In this document: positions 8,390 to 18,295 of the stretch, in pieces
How the letters are laid out: every line of letters starts with the position of its first letter
How positions within the stretch are numbered: position 1 is the first letter of the stretch
Origin: Gp6-AA40 sp036407095
GTDB taxonomy: Bacteria; Acidobacteriota; Vicinamibacteria; Vicinamibacterales; UBA2999
Length of the DNA: 64,000 nt
Assembly: GCA_036407095.1 (NCBI GenBank)
Contig: DASWZV010000143.1
Span: forward strand, 310,001-374,000
Reading direction: 5' to 3'
Made by a program: the position numbers and the translations under genes
Notes under the pieces: generated by a model
Database searches by the model: none
What the model was told of the DNA's origin: nothing
What the model saw: the letters and a program-made list of their open reading frames with translations, nothing else

Positions 8390-9186
8390 GTGAGACCTTT
8401 CAGTGCGGTGATCACGGGGCGCTCATCACGTATCTCTACGACGAGTGCGCACCCGACGAACGCGACACCATTGCGATGCACCTGACGCAGTGCGTCACCT
8501 GCGCGGATGAAGTGAGCGGGCTGACGTCGACACGCCAGGCGCTCGCGCAGTGGGCGCCGCCGGCGGCCGATCTCGGACTCGAGATCAGACGAAAAGTACA
8601 AGCCGAGATCGCCGCGCCCGGGGCGGTGCTCGCGTTCACACGTCCGCAGGAGACAACGATCGAACGCGCGCAGTCGTGGTGGAAGGCTCCACTCCCTGCG
8701 TGGGCGCAGGCCGCTGCGGCGATCGCGATCTTTGCGGCCGGTCTGTCGATTGGATTCGTGCGTGACGGATGGCGCGGCGCGAACCACTCGCAAGTGACCG
8801 CAGCGCCTGCGGCGCCTCCTGCCGCGATGGCGTCGAAGGCGGACCTCGCGAACCTGGAGAACCAGATCCGGACCGCGATGGCGGAGATCCCGCGCGCCGC
8901 GGCTACGCCGGTTGCCACGCCCGTTGCTGCGCATTCCGACGATGCGCTCCTGCAGCGCGTGCAGGCGTTGATCGAGCAGAGCGAAGTGAGACAACGGATC
9001 GACTTCACTGAACGCATGGTGGCGCAACAGCAAAAGTTCGAGGCGCAGCGTCGCGTCGATTTCGACCAGGTGAGCACGAGGGTCGGGCGGATGAGTGATG
9101 AGCAGCGCAAGCAGCGTCAAGCGAGCGAAGACTTGGCCCAGATGGTCCGGAGTCTTGCCCAGCCAGTCAGTCAGCAACGGCCGTAA
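8386..9186 (+). CDS. Membrane anti-sigma factor with zinc-finger (zf-HC2-like) domain
   Basis: 266 residues, overlapping the sigma gene by ATGA. The cytoplasmic N-terminus has the zinc-binding His-x3-Cys-x2-Cys signature in MHLTQCVTCADE, typical of anti-sigma domains that bind ECF sigma factors. One transmembrane helix follows at about residues 105-125 (WAQAAAAIAIFAAGLSIGF), then an Ala/Pro-rich linker and a Gln/Arg-rich predicted coiled coil (about 190-255) on the periplasmic side. The coiled coil may be the sensing or partner-binding part. Function is inferred from overlap and domain order. Confidence 0.88.
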   Translation: MSETFQCGDHGALITYLYDECAPDERDTIAMHLTQCVTCADEVSGLTSTRQALAQWAPPAADLGLEIRRKVQAEIAAPGAVLAFTRPQETTIERAQSWWKAPLPAWAQAAAAIAIFAAGLSIGFVRDGWRGANHSQVTAAPAAPPAAMASKADLANLENQIRTAMAEIPRAAATPVATPVAAHSDDALLQRVQALIEQSEVRQRIDFTERMVAQQQKFEAQRRVDFDQVSTRVGRMSDEQRKQRQASEDLAQMVRSLAQPVSQQRP

Positions 9187-9264
9187 ACGAGTCGGGGACG
9201 TCGTACGTGATGCCGGTCCTTCGTACCGGCCGACGTGAACTTCAAGGTGGGCAGGTGAGCAGCT

Positions 9265-10050
9265 ATGAGAGGCTGGATTCCAGGAGTTGCGGCGCTGTTG
9301 CTGGCCATGACGCCGGCGTACGCACAGCAGCAACTGAGTGCGCAACAGCAGAGTGAGGCGGATCAGATCAAAGCGCGCCAGCGGATCTCCATGATGGAGG
9401 GTGTGCTCGAGCGCGCCGTGTCCAACGGTGCTGAAAGCATGATGCGTCAGTTCAAGACCGTGTCGCCCGAGCTGCCAATGCTCACCGGTCTTCCTGAGGC
9501 GCGTGGGTTCCGGCTCGATGGGTACGGCGTCTTCTTCGATGTGGAAGTTCCGGCGTTGCGGCTGCCGGTGACGTGGCCGCTGCGCATGTTGTATCGCGAC
9601 AGTACCAATCGGGTGATCGATGACCTGCGGCCGTTGATGGTCGATCTCGATCCGCGGCTGCGCGAGCAGATCCTTCAGGTCGTGCGTCGTGATCAATCGG
9701 GGTCCAACGTGTTCGCCGCGAGCAGTCCGGGACCGGATGCGGTCGTCGCGCCACAGCGTGACCCGGCGAATCAGGCGATCGACGATCCCGAGGTGCGCTA
9801 CACGCAGGAAGTGAAATCGGCGCTCGTCGACGCGATGATCGAAAACAGCCTGCCACTGTCGCTCGGTGCCGATGAGTGGCTCACGATCGCCGCCCGCGAC
9901 AACGTGCCGCACGATCCGCTCATTCCTGGCGACAAGGCCGACTTCAGCACGGTGATCTTCCGCGTGAAGGGCAGCGACCTCGGCGCCTATCGGGCCGGAC
10001 GGATCACGATTGACGACGTCCGCAAGAAGGTCGAAATCCGGGAATACTGA
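9265..10050 (+). CDS. Exported protein of unknown function in the sigma/anti-sigma operon
   Basis: 261 residues with a clear signal peptide (MRGWIPGVAALLLAMTPAYA, cleavage before QQQ). The mature protein begins with a Gln-rich helix, then a mixed alpha/beta segment without a family motif I recognise. It lies 78 bp downstream of the anti-sigma factor in the same direction, so it is probably a periplasmic member or target of that envelope-stress unit. The start follows GGTGGGCAGGTGAGCAGCT, which gives an acceptable ribosome-binding site. Confidence 0.75.
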   Translation: MRGWIPGVAALLLAMTPAYAQQQLSAQQQSEADQIKARQRISMMEGVLERAVSNGAESMMRQFKTVSPELPMLTGLPEARGFRLDGYGVFFDVEVPALRLPVTWPLRMLYRDSTNRVIDDLRPLMVDLDPRLREQILQVVRRDQSGSNVFAASSPGPDAVVAPQRDPANQAIDDPEVRYTQEVKSALVDAMIENSLPLSLGADEWLTIAARDNVPHDPLIPGDKADFSTVIFRVKGSDLGAYRAGRITIDDVRKKVEIREY

Positions 10051-10054
10051 TCAA

Positions 10055-10132
10055 CGCAAAACTCGAAACGCAAAACTCGAAAACGGCACGGCTTGCCGAC
10101 GGTTTTTGAGTTTTGCGTTTCGGAGTTTCGAC
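10055..10132. repeat. Inverted tandem-repeat element, CGCAAAACTCG family
   Basis: The left arm repeats ACGCAAAACTCGAAA twice (10055-10085). The right arm carries the complement GAGTTTTGCGTTTCGGAGTTTCG (10109-10131), with a GC-rich centre. It directly follows the stop at 10050 and can form a long hairpin with a T-rich 3' arm, so it may be a terminator. Same architecture as other elements here, different unit. Confidence 0.75.
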
Positions 10133-10181
10133 TTGCCGGAACCGCTCACTCCCGGCGGTGTCTTATCAAGTTGTGGCTGTG

Positions 10182-10187
10182 TACAAT
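10182..10187 (+). promoter_or_regulatory. -10 element TACAAT, 6 nt before the lipoprotein start
   Basis: TACAAT is followed after 6 nt by ATG 10194 (or 9 nt by ATG 10197). No Shine-Dalgarno sequence fits in that space, so the transcript is probably leaderless. A -35 is not obvious. Confidence 0.5.
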
Positions 10188-10193
10188 TCCCTC

Positions 10194-10670
10194 ATGATGC
10201 GGCGGTTTGCTGCCTGCTTCGTTGGGGTCGTGCTGCTGACGGGATGCCAGTCCCGGCACGTCGAGAAGGACCTGACCATCACAGACGTTCACACCGGCTG
10301 GTACGACGCTGGCCTCGTCGACGGGATGAACAAGCTGGTACCGAGCATCACGCTCAAGCTCAAAAACGTATCGGGCGAGCCCATCTCGCGTGTGCAGATC
10401 AACGCGGTGTTCAGGCAGAACGGCGACGACAAGGCCTGGTCCGCACCGTTCGTCCGCGGCATCGGCCCTGACGGCCTCGCACCGGGAGCAACCGGACAGG
10501 AGCTCGTGCTGCGAGGTGATCGCGGGTACACGAGCACCGAGGGCCGCCTGAAGATGCTCCAGCACAGCCAGTTCGTCGACGCGCGGGTGCAGATCTTCGG
10601 CAAGCACGGCTCGCGCACGTGGGTGAAGCTCGGCGAATTCCAAATCGATCGGCAGCTGCTTACCGAGTAG
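10194..10670 (+). CDS. Lipoprotein of unknown function
   Basis: 158 residues from ATG 10194. A short signal sequence MMRRFAACFVGVVLLTGC ends in a lipobox (LLTGC). The mature part (DLTITDVHTGWYDAGLVDGM, SITLKLKNVSGEPISRVQIN) looks like a small beta-sandwich of the DUF2393/FxLYD type that describes tone and structure of exported domains, but I cannot name a family with certainty. An upstream in-frame extension exists but would remove the lipoprotein signal from the N-terminus. The nearby TACAAT hexamer supports the chosen start. Confidence 0.72.
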   Translation: MMRRFAACFVGVVLLTGCQSRHVEKDLTITDVHTGWYDAGLVDGMNKLVPSITLKLKNVSGEPISRVQINAVFRQNGDDKAWSAPFVRGIGPDGLAPGATGQELVLRGDRGYTSTEGRLKMLQHSQFVDARVQIFGKHGSRTWVKLGEFQIDRQLLTE

Positions 10671-10726
10671 GCAACACTCCAGAAGCCCAGCCCAACGCCC
10701 AAAGTCGATGCTCGACGAGTTGAGCA

Positions 10727-10755
10727 TTGTGGATTGTGCCTTGTGCATTGATAAT
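10727..10755 (+). promoter_or_regulatory. Promoter of the APC permease gene
   Basis: TTGTGG (10727-10732), 17 bp, then GATAAT (10750-10755). The GTG start at 10764 is only 8 nt beyond the -10, indicating a leaderless or nearly leaderless mRNA. The -35 and spacer are made of degenerate ATTGTGGATTGTGCCTTGTG units resembling one arm of the repeat elements. Confidence 0.6.
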
Positions 10756-10763
10756 CCACGGTC

Positions 10764-12152
10764 GTGTCGACCACGACCACTACCACACCTGTTCTCGAAC
10801 GACGCCTCGGTCCCTACGACGCGGCGGCCATCATCGTTGCCAACGTCATCGGCGGCGGCATTCTGTTCCGATCGCCGGCGGTTGCGACTGCAGTTCCTGA
10901 TGCATCCTGGTTTCTGCTCGCCTGGCTCGCCGGCGGAGTGCTTGCCTTCATGGGGGCGATGGCCTATGCCGAGCTTGCTGCGCTCCGGCCAAAAGCGGGC
11001 GGCGAGTACGTGTATCTGCGCGAAGCCTACGGTGGACTCGCGGGCTTCCTGACCGGGTGGACCTCGTTCGTCGCCGGGTTCAGCGGCGCGATGGCAGCGA
11101 GCGCCGTATTCCTCATCACGACGCTCGATCGCTTCATCCCGGGGATTGCCAATGACAACCCGTTCCTCGCGGTGCCGGTGCCGTTCACCCCGATAGTGTT
11201 CACGTTTTCCAGACACACGCTCGCGGCCTGTGCGGCAATCGCTGCGGCAGCGTTCATCCACGTGCGTGGAGTTGGCCCCGGACGCGTCGCGAGCAACATT
11301 CTGACCACGCTCAAAATCACTGCCTTCGTCGTCTTCATCGCGTTTGGACTGACCGCAGGAACAGGTACCGCATCGAATCTGACCCAATCAGTCGGACCCG
11401 TGACGATGACCGGCTGGATCTTCGCGTTCATCCCGGTCATGTTCACGTATTCGGGCTGGAACGCGGCCGCGTACATGGCCGAGGAGATCCGCGATCCGGG
11501 GCGCAACGTCCCGAGGGCACTGCTCCTTGGAACGGCCCTCGTGACGGCGATCTACATGCTCATCAACGTGCTGTATCTGTATGTCATTCCGATCGGTGAA
11601 CTCGCGCGTGTCCAAGGAAGCGTGCTGGACGTGGTTGCCGATCGGCTGCTGGGCATCCGCGCGGGCAACATCATGGCGGTGGTCGCGCTCGTGAGCCTGG
11701 CGGCCGGCATCAACGCCTGGACGTTTGCCGGTCCGCGTGTCTACTTCGCGATGGCGCGCGACAACGCCTTCTTCAAGAGCGCAGCCCGCATTCACCCGAA
11801 GTACAAGACGCCGGCCGTCTCGATCATCGCGCAGGCGGCGTTTGCGATGGTGCTGATCCTGATTGGCAGCCTGGATGCGATTGCCAACTACGTCGGCTTC
11901 GCGATCACGTTGTTCGCAGGTGCGGCGGTCGCCGCCGTATTCGTACTGCGCGCACGCGAGCCAGGTGCGCCGCGGCCGTTCAAAGCACTTGGCTACCCGC
12001 TCACGCCGGCGATTTTCGTGATTGTCAGTCTGGCGATTGTGCTCGACGCGTTCTATTCAGATCCCCGTATCGCGGGGATCGGGACGTTGATCATCCTGGC
12101 GGGAATTCCCTTGTATCTGTTCTTCAGGCGAAGGCCGCGGGCGCAAGACTGA
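10764..12152 (+). CDS. APC-superfamily amino acid permease
   Basis: 462 residues, about 12 transmembrane helices. The first helix carries the APC substrate-site motif IIVANVIGGGILFRSP, and the TM2 region has FLLAWLAGGVLAFMGAMAYAELA, both typical of SLC7/LAT-like amino acid/polyamine antiporters. Substrate cannot be told from sequence. The start GTG fits the promoter just upstream. It ends convergent with the minus-strand PEGA-domain gene, with a strong hairpin between. Confidence 0.92.
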   Translation: MSTTTTTTPVLERRLGPYDAAAIIVANVIGGGILFRSPAVATAVPDASWFLLAWLAGGVLAFMGAMAYAELAALRPKAGGEYVYLREAYGGLAGFLTGWTSFVAGFSGAMAASAVFLITTLDRFIPGIANDNPFLAVPVPFTPIVFTFSRHTLAACAAIAAAAFIHVRGVGPGRVASNILTTLKITAFVVFIAFGLTAGTGTASNLTQSVGPVTMTGWIFAFIPVMFTYSGWNAAAYMAEEIRDPGRNVPRALLLGTALVTAIYMLINVLYLYVIPIGELARVQGSVLDVVADRLLGIRAGNIMAVVALVSLAAGINAWTFAGPRVYFAMARDNAFFKSAARIHPKYKTPAVSIIAQAAFAMVLILIGSLDAIANYVGFAITLFAGAAVAAVFVLRAREPGAPRPFKALGYPLTPAIFVIVSLAIVLDAFYSDPRIAGIGTLIILAGIPLYLFFRRRPRAQD

Positions 12153-12173
12153 ACGCGGAGCCAAAACACCGCA

Positions 12174-12215
12174 ACTACTGAACACCGAACCGTGCGGTTC
12201 GGTGTTCAGTAGTTC
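12174..12215. terminator. Perfect 20 bp inverted repeat between convergent genes
   Basis: Left arm AACTACTGAACACCGAACCG (12174-12193) and right arm 12196-12215 are exactly complementary with a 2 nt centre. It lies between the stops of the APC permease (+) and the PEGA-domain gene (-), so it can act as a bidirectional terminator. Although it contains no clear tandem units, it is in the same kind of position as the inverted tandem-repeat elements. Confidence 0.8.
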
Positions 12216-12245
12216 GAGTACCGGTTCCACGTTCAGGCTTCGGCT

Positions 12246-13376
12246 TTACTCAGGCAGCATGTCGCTTCGGTATGTAGTCTTCTCGCCCGGCCGGATCTGA
12301 ACCTGGAACGCGAGCGTCTCGAATCCAGGCAGCACGACCTCGACGTGATACTGGCCCGCCTCGAGTCGCAGCGACTGGAACACCCCGTCGAAGTCGTCGA
12401 CCACGCCGGCATACGCACCATCGATGTAGACCTGCGCGTCGGTCGGCTGGATATCGAGTCGCAGCTCGCCGACCGGATAGCCGTAGTTCCCGTAGTACCC
12501 GTACCGGACGATCGTTGTCGGGTAGAACACGTACGAGTTGTAGAACGAGTCGAAGTAGAAGTACCCGCGCCCGCCCGGACCGTAGCCGAACGCGAACGCC
12601 GTCGAGTACCCCGGCCGGTAGTAGTAGAACGGCCGATACGAGTAATACCGCGCGGAATAGTAGTAGCGCGGCGCATACGTATAGGCTCGATAGGCCTGGC
12701 CGTTCTGCCGCGGCCCGGTTCGCGGAACCGCAGTGCGGCCGTTGTAGCGGCCATCGTTGTAGCTGCGGCTATCGACGCGTCCACCGTTGTTTCGATCGCC
12801 CACCACACGACCAGCGTTGTTGCCGCCGTCGCGGCGATACGCGTTGTTGCCATTATCGCGACGACCAGCGTTGTTGCCACCGTCGCGACGGCCATCGTTG
12901 TTGCCACCATCGCGAGGCGTCACGTCGGTCCGATTGGGCCATCTCCGCACCGCGTTATCGGAGCGCGGTTCCCTCGCGGCCTGCGGGCGCGAGTCCACCT
13001 GCGGGCGCGACTCGACCTGCGGACGCGATTCGACCTGCGGACGCGATTCGACCTGCGGACGCGACTCGGGCGATCGTGACTGGGCGCGCCGTTCATACCG
13101 CGGGCTCTCTTGAGCCGGCGCGGATCGGACTTCCTGGCGGCCGCCGCCATTCTCACGGGCTCCGTGATTTCCGCGATCGCCGCCGTTGTCACCACCGCCT
13201 CGATTCTCACGAGGAGCCGCCGATCGCGATCCCGAGTCACCGCTCTTTTGACCACCGCCGTCGTGACCACCGCCGTTGTGCCCAGGCGAGCGCTGACGCT
13301 GGTCCCCTTCTGCCGCGGTGACCAGGGTGGCCGAAAGCAGCAACGCCATTGCGACTAGAAGAGTGTTTTTACGCAT
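12246..13376 (-). CDS. Secreted low-complexity protein with C-terminal PEGA domain
   Basis: 376 residues. After a signal peptide (MRKNTLLVAMALLLSATLVTA) come a Gly/Asn/Arg-rich region, five six-residue repeats (ESRPQV), then about four copies of a nine-residue unit (RRDGGNNAG), a Tyr-rich segment and a PEGA-type beta-sandwich (about 300-372) with the phrase DAQVYIDGAYAGVVDDF. PEGA domains often occur in surface or secreted proteins; the basic Gly/Asn-rich part may bind polyanions or envelope material (inference). ATG 13376 is preferred because it opens the signal peptide directly; GTG 13385 and ATG 13382 are alternatives. Confidence 0.85.
   Translation of the reverse strand: MRKNTLLVAMALLLSATLVTAAEGDQRQRSPGHNGGGHDGGGQKSGDSGSRSAAPRENRGGGDNGGDRGNHGARENGGGRQEVRSAPAQESPRYERRAQSRSPESRPQVESRPQVESRPQVESRPQVDSRPQAAREPRSDNAVRRWPNRTDVTPRDGGNNDGRRDGGNNAGRRDNGNNAYRRDGGNNAGRVVGDRNNGGRVDSRSYNDGRYNGRTAVPRTGPRQNGQAYRAYTYAPRYYYSARYYSYRPFYYYRPGYSTAFAFGYGPGGRGYFYFDSFYNSYVFYPTTIVRYGYYGNYGYPVGELRLDIQPTDAQVYIDGAYAGVVDDFDGVFQSLRLEAGQYHVEVVLPGFETLAFQVQIRPGEKTTYRSDMLPE
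12805..12915. repeat. In-frame 27 bp tandem repeat (RRDGGNNAG)
   Basis: About four degenerate copies of a 27 bp unit with the core GTTGTTGCCACCGTCGCGAC on the plus strand, read on the minus strand as Arg-Arg-Asp-Gly-Gly-Asn-Asn-Ala-Gly in the PEGA protein. Length polymorphism between strains would be expected. Confidence 0.85.
12980..13069. repeat. In-frame 18 bp tandem repeat (ESRPQV)
   Basis: Five 18 bp units, GCGGACGCGATTCGACCT and close variants, encoding Glu-Ser-Arg-Pro-Gln-Val on the minus strand. The middle copies are nearly identical, implying recent slippage. Confidence 0.92.
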
Positions 13377-13484
13377 ACCCATCACCTGAGCAACATGGTT
13401 GCCAACCGGACCAGGCGTTTTCCTCCGAAACTGTGGCGCTCCGGTGACTGAAGCTCGTCCGTTCGTCCTCTCCCGAGTGCAATG

Positions 13485-13570
13485 AGCAGGAATCAGGAGT
13501 CAGGAATCGGGAATCAGCTGAAAACAGGCTGAAAGCCTGGCCCAGCACTGATTCCTGATTCCTGATTCCT
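13485..13570. repeat. Inverted tandem-repeat element, family A (GGAATCAG), upstream of hslV
   Basis: The left arm holds CAGGAATCAGGAGTCAGGAA and GGGAATCAG (13486-13517). The centre has a small hairpin, CAGGCT-GAA-AGCCTG. The right arm is three CTGATTCC units (13548-13570). It ends 6 bp before the hslV -10. The same family sits just after hslU, so the hslVU operon is flanked on both sides. Confidence 0.9.
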
Positions 13571-13576
13571 TTCGAA

Positions 13577-13582
13577 TATATT
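13577..13582 (+). promoter_or_regulatory. hslV -10 element TATATT, 6 nt before GTG
   Basis: TATATT ends at 13582 and GTG begins at 13589, so transcription and translation should start at almost the same base. The -35 position falls within the right arm of the family-A repeat. Confidence 0.55.
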
Positions 13583-13588
13583 GGCCTT

Positions 13589-14116
13589 GTGATCGAAGCA
13601 ACGACGATTCTGGCGGTGCGTCATCAGGATCGAACGGTCCTGGCGGGCGATGGGCAGGTGACGCTGGGCAACACCATCCTCAAACAGAACGCTCGAAAGA
13701 TCAGACGCCTCTACAACGAAACCATCCTGGCCGGATTCGCAGGGTCGGCGGCAGATTCGTTCGCGCTCTTCTCCCGCTTCGAGTCCAAGCTCGAGCAGTT
13801 CCGCGGCAACCTCGAGCGCGCGGCGGTGGAGTTGGCGCGCGACTGGCGAACGGATCGTTTGTTGCGACGGCTCGAAGCGATGCTGATTGTTGCCGATCGC
13901 AAGTCGATGTTCGTGCTCTCGGGCACCGGCGATCTGATCGAGCCCGACGATGGCATTGTGGCGGTTGGATCCGGGGGCAGCTATGCGATGGCATCGGCGC
14001 GTGCGCTGGTGCGGCACAGTTCGCTCAATGCGCGTCAGATCGCGGAAGAGAGCCTGCGCATCGCGGCAGACATTTGCATTTATACGAACGCGAATCTCAC
14101 AATCGAGGAGTTGTAG
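13589..14116 (+). CDS. hslV: ATP-dependent protease subunit HslV (ClpQ)
   Basis: Threonine protease of the HslVU complex, a proteasome-like double hexamer. 175 residues, normal length. The mature N-terminal nucleophile is Thr5 in MIEATTILAVR after loss of a short propeptide; the family blocks VLAGDGQVTLGNTILKQNA, ELARDWRTDRLLRRLEAML and VGSGGSYAMASARAL are all present. It starts with GTG just behind a -10 element and is followed by hslU 69 bp downstream. Confidence 0.97.
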   Translation: MIEATTILAVRHQDRTVLAGDGQVTLGNTILKQNARKIRRLYNETILAGFAGSAADSFALFSRFESKLEQFRGNLERAAVELARDWRTDRLLRRLEAMLIVADRKSMFVLSGTGDLIEPDDGIVAVGSGGSYAMASARALVRHSSLNARQIAEESLRIAADICIYTNANLTIEEL

Positions 14117-14185
14117 CGGCAGCCTCCTCAACCACGAATCACTGGAGCCACGGTGTCCGAATCTCTCCGTGTTCGTACCTGACAT

Positions 14186-15574
<1,389 letters not shown>

Positions 15575-15663
15575 GAATCAGGAAGCAGGAATCAGGATTC
15601 AGGCGTGGGCCAGGACGCAGGCCTGATCCCTTGCCCACGCCTGATTCCCGATTCCTGATTCCT
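15575..15663. repeat. Inverted tandem-repeat element, family A, after hslU
   Basis: The left arm (15575-15613) has AGGAATCAGGAAGCAGGAAT and more; the right arm (15638-15663) has GCCTGATTCCCGATTCCTGA and more. GCGTGGGC near the left-arm end pairs with GCCCACGC at the start of the right arm. It fills the gap between convergent hslU and the minus-strand HELRH gene, whose stop codon lies in the right arm. Probable bidirectional terminator. Confidence 0.9.
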
Positions 15664-16219
15664 AGTAGTCGTCAGTCAACGTAAGCTCGCGGAGGACCAG
15701 TACCCCCGTGTCGATCGCAGCCTGGCTGTCGAATGTCAGTCGCTCGGCGATCGGCCGGCTGCTGGCAAAACCGATCCTCTGGTATTCGCGTGCCATCGAT
15801 TCGCTGTCGACGACCTGCGGGGCGTCGGCGATCTCGACGGCGTGGCGCAGTTCGTGAGCGATGATCGCGATCTGTCGCTCGCGCGAGTGCAGGTGCGAGA
15901 GGCGCACGACGAGGTAACGCAAGCCGCCGACGGAGGAGACGAAGGTCAGTCGGCCGTCGGTGTGCGCCGCGTCGGAGTTGTCACACCACAGATACACGAC
16001 GACGTCAGAGTCGCGCAGGCGATGGACGAGTGCACGGAAGGTCGGCGACGAGCGCGTGCCCCGTTCGAGCAACCGGCGCAGTCGATCATCGGTCGTCCGG
16101 ATGCGGCCACCGAGGCCATCCACGGACGGATCCGCAGCGTTCGCGATCGACGGGGTCGCGACGAGAAGGAGCCACAACACACAGGTAAACCGGTGGAAAC
16201 GTGTCATGCGCCCGCTCAT
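15662..16219 (-). CDS. Exported protein with HELRH metal-site-like motif
   Basis: 185 residues with a signal peptide (FTCVLWLLLVATPSIANA). The motif IAIIAHELRHAVEIAD around residue 125 resembles a zinc-metallopeptidase helix (H-E-x-R-H), and Glu residues following it could complete a site, but no further protease signature is clear. Two in-frame ATGs exist, 16219 and 16207 (MTRFHRF). The stop is in the family-A repeat. Possibly a small periplasmic metallohydrolase; function unproven. Confidence 0.7.
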   Translation of the reverse strand: MSGRMTRFHRFTCVLWLLLVATPSIANAADPSVDGLGGRIRTTDDRLRRLLERGTRSSPTFRALVHRLRDSDVVVYLWCDNSDAAHTDGRLTFVSSVGGLRYLVVRLSHLHSRERQIAIIAHELRHAVEIADAPQVVDSESMAREYQRIGFASSRPIAERLTFDSQAAIDTGVLVLRELTLTDDY

Positions 16220-16516
16220 GGCAAGGCGCGCGCCACACCGCGCCCGTTGAGGTCGGGCGCCAAACCGGTGGCTTTTCGGTGGAAATCCGGTAGAATGGCC
16301 TTGCTCCTCGACGGGGAAAAGGCCACAGATTCGTTGTGTGACTTTTCCGTTACTACAAAAAGGTCATGATAGGGAGGGCGCCCCGCCTGAGAAGAGCGCC
16401 CTCCAGCCGCAGGCCCCAGGACGTGCTCGCGGGTCGATGCGTTGCTCCACGCTCCGAGCGACGACAGCGTTGCGTTCGACTGCTGCATCACCGCGCAGAA
16501 ATGTAGGAGACCTGTT
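16220..16516. other. 297 bp leader region of the GAF-NtrC activator gene
   Basis: No gene seen. TAGAAT at 16291-16296 is a plausible -10 element on the plus strand, which would leave a leader of about 215 nt before ATG 16517. An inverted pair (GGGCGC near 16376 and GCGCCC near 16397) may form a hairpin in that leader. An in-frame TTG at 16442 could extend the gene but lacks a ribosome-binding site. Confidence 0.4.
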
Positions 16517-18148
16517 ATGCCTGCCGCCAAGCCTGGACCCGATGCCACCGCCGCCGCCCGCGATGCGCGCCGTCTGTCGACGCTGCTCGAAGCGAGTCAG
16601 GCGCTCTCGGGCACACTCAACCTGAAGTCCGCATTGCAGCGCGTGCTGGGCACGCTGCTGCGCCATCACAGCGTGATGCGCGGGATGATTACGCTCCTCC
16701 GCGACGGCGAGCTGCAGGTCGAAGCCGTCGAGGGGTTCGAGGATCGCGCGCGCATGATCCGCATCAAGCTCGGCGAAGGCATCACGGGCAAAGTCGTCGA
16801 AAGCAGCAAGCCCATCGTGGTGCCCCGCGTCAGCCGTGAACCGGCGTTCCTCAACCTCGCGCCGCGACGGCCGGAGAACCCGAAGCAGGAGCTGAGCTTC
16901 ATCTGCGTCCCGATCGTCCTGAACCGCACGGCGGTCGGCGCGCTCTCCGTCGATCTCCGGTTCAAGCCCGAGCGCGACTACGACAGCAGCGTCAAGTTCT
17001 TCGGCGTCGTGAGTTCGATGATCGCGCAGGCGCTCAACGTGCAACGGATGGTCGAGGAAGAACGGCGGCGTCTGCTCGACGAGAACACGCACCTGCGTCA
17101 GGAACTGAAGGAACGATACGACTTCTCGAACATCATCGGAACGAGCGGACCGACACGACAGATGTACGAGCAGGTGGCGCAGGTCGCGCAGACCAATACG
17201 ACCGTGCTGATCCGCGGCGAATCAGGAACCGGCAAGGAGCTCATCGCGCACGCGATTCACTACAACTCGCTCCGTGCCAAGAAGCCGTTCGTCAAAGTGA
17301 GCTGCGCCGCGCTGCCGGAGACGCTCATCGAGTCGGAGCTCTTCGGCTACGAGAAAGGCGCGTTCACCGGCGCGAACACGCGCAAGAAGGGCCGCTTCGA
17401 GATGGCCGAAGGCGGGACGCTGTTTCTCGACGAGATCGGCGACATCAATCCCGGCACCCAGGTGAAACTGCTGCGCGTGCTCCAGGAGCGCGAGTTCGAG
17501 CGGCTCGGCGGCACCGAGACGGTCAAGGTCAACGTGCGGCTGATCGCGGCCACCAACAAGGACATGGAAAAGGCGCTCGCCGACGGGACATTCCGCGAGG
17601 ATCTCTACTACCGCCTGAACGTGTTCACGATCTTCGTGCCGCCGCTGCGCGAGCGCAAAGCCGACCTGCTGCTCCTCGCCGATCACTTCCTCGAGAAGTT
17701 CTCGCGCGAACACGGCAAGGTCATCAAGCGCATCTCCACGCCGGCGATCGATATGTTGATGGCGTACCACTGGCCCGGCAACGTCCGCGAGATGGAGAAC
17801 GCGCTCGAGCGCGCGGTGCTCGTCTGCGATGGCGCCGTGATCCACGGGCACCATCTGCCGCCGTCGCTCCAAACCGCCGACTCGTCGGGCACCGTAACCC
17901 GGGTGTCGTTGAAGGACGCCGTGGCGGGCTACGAGCGTGACCTCATCCTCGATGCGCTGAAGACGACGCGAGGCAACCGCGCCAAGGCGGCGCGCCTGCT
18001 CGACACGACCGAACGCATCCTGAACTACAAGGTGCGCGGCTACGGGATCGATGTGCGGCGGTTCAAGACGCCGGAGGTCGGGCGCCGTGTTCCGGCGGAC
18101 GCCATGCCCGACACGGCGCGCGATGTGCCGATTGCGGCTTCTCGCTAG
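16517..18148 (+). CDS. GAF-domain sigma-54 transcriptional activator (NifA/NorR-like architecture)
   Basis: 543 residues from ATG 16517, chosen because AGGAGA lies 6 bp upstream. A GAF domain (about 20-175) replaces a receiver domain; a short helical linker follows. The AAA+ domain has GESGTGKE, GAFTGA and FLDEIGD; the C-terminal Fis-type HTH is RAKAARLLDTTERILNYKVR. Such proteins are controlled by small-molecule binding to GAF rather than phosphorylation. No kinase gene is adjacent, in keeping with that. Target genes unknown. Confidence 0.93.
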   Translation: MPAAKPGPDATAAARDARRLSTLLEASQALSGTLNLKSALQRVLGTLLRHHSVMRGMITLLRDGELQVEAVEGFEDRARMIRIKLGEGITGKVVESSKPIVVPRVSREPAFLNLAPRRPENPKQELSFICVPIVLNRTAVGALSVDLRFKPERDYDSSVKFFGVVSSMIAQALNVQRMVEEERRRLLDENTHLRQELKERYDFSNIIGTSGPTRQMYEQVAQVAQTNTTVLIRGESGTGKELIAHAIHYNSLRAKKPFVKVSCAALPETLIESELFGYEKGAFTGANTRKKGRFEMAEGGTLFLDEIGDINPGTQVKLLRVLQEREFERLGGTETVKVNVRLIAATNKDMEKALADGTFREDLYYRLNVFTIFVPPLRERKADLLLLADHFLEKFSREHGKVIKRISTPAIDMLMAYHWPGNVREMENALERAVLVCDGAVIHGHHLPPSLQTADSSGTVTRVSLKDAVAGYERDLILDALKTTRGNRAKAARLLDTTERILNYKVRGYGIDVRRFKTPEVGRRVPADAMPDTARDVPIAASR

Positions 18149-18153
18149 ATGCG

Positions 18154-18295
18154 GACACGGAGTGGACAGGGCGCACGGAGTCGGGATCAACACGGAGGTA
18201 ACGGAGACAACGGAGTTAATCGTGTTGATCTCCGTTTCCCCCGTTTCCTCCGTGTGATGTATCCCCGTTGCCTCCGTCCCCTCCGTGTCCCCGCG
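18154..18295. repeat. Inverted tandem-repeat element, family B (CACGGAG/CTCCGTG)
   Basis: The left arm (18154-18222) has ACACGGAG, GCACGGAG, ACACGGAGG, ACGGAGAC and ACGGAG. The right arm (18232-18295) has CTCCGTTTCC, CCTCCGTGTG, CCTCCGTCCC and CTCCGTGTCC. It separates the GAF activator from the lipoprotein gene, and its right arm runs across the ATG at 18257 into the signal sequence. Confidence 0.88.

Noticed and set aside
12980..13069. Possible CRISPR-like repeat
   Set aside because: The 18 bp units are contiguous with no spacers and stay in frame within a secreted protein gene; this is a coding tandem repeat.
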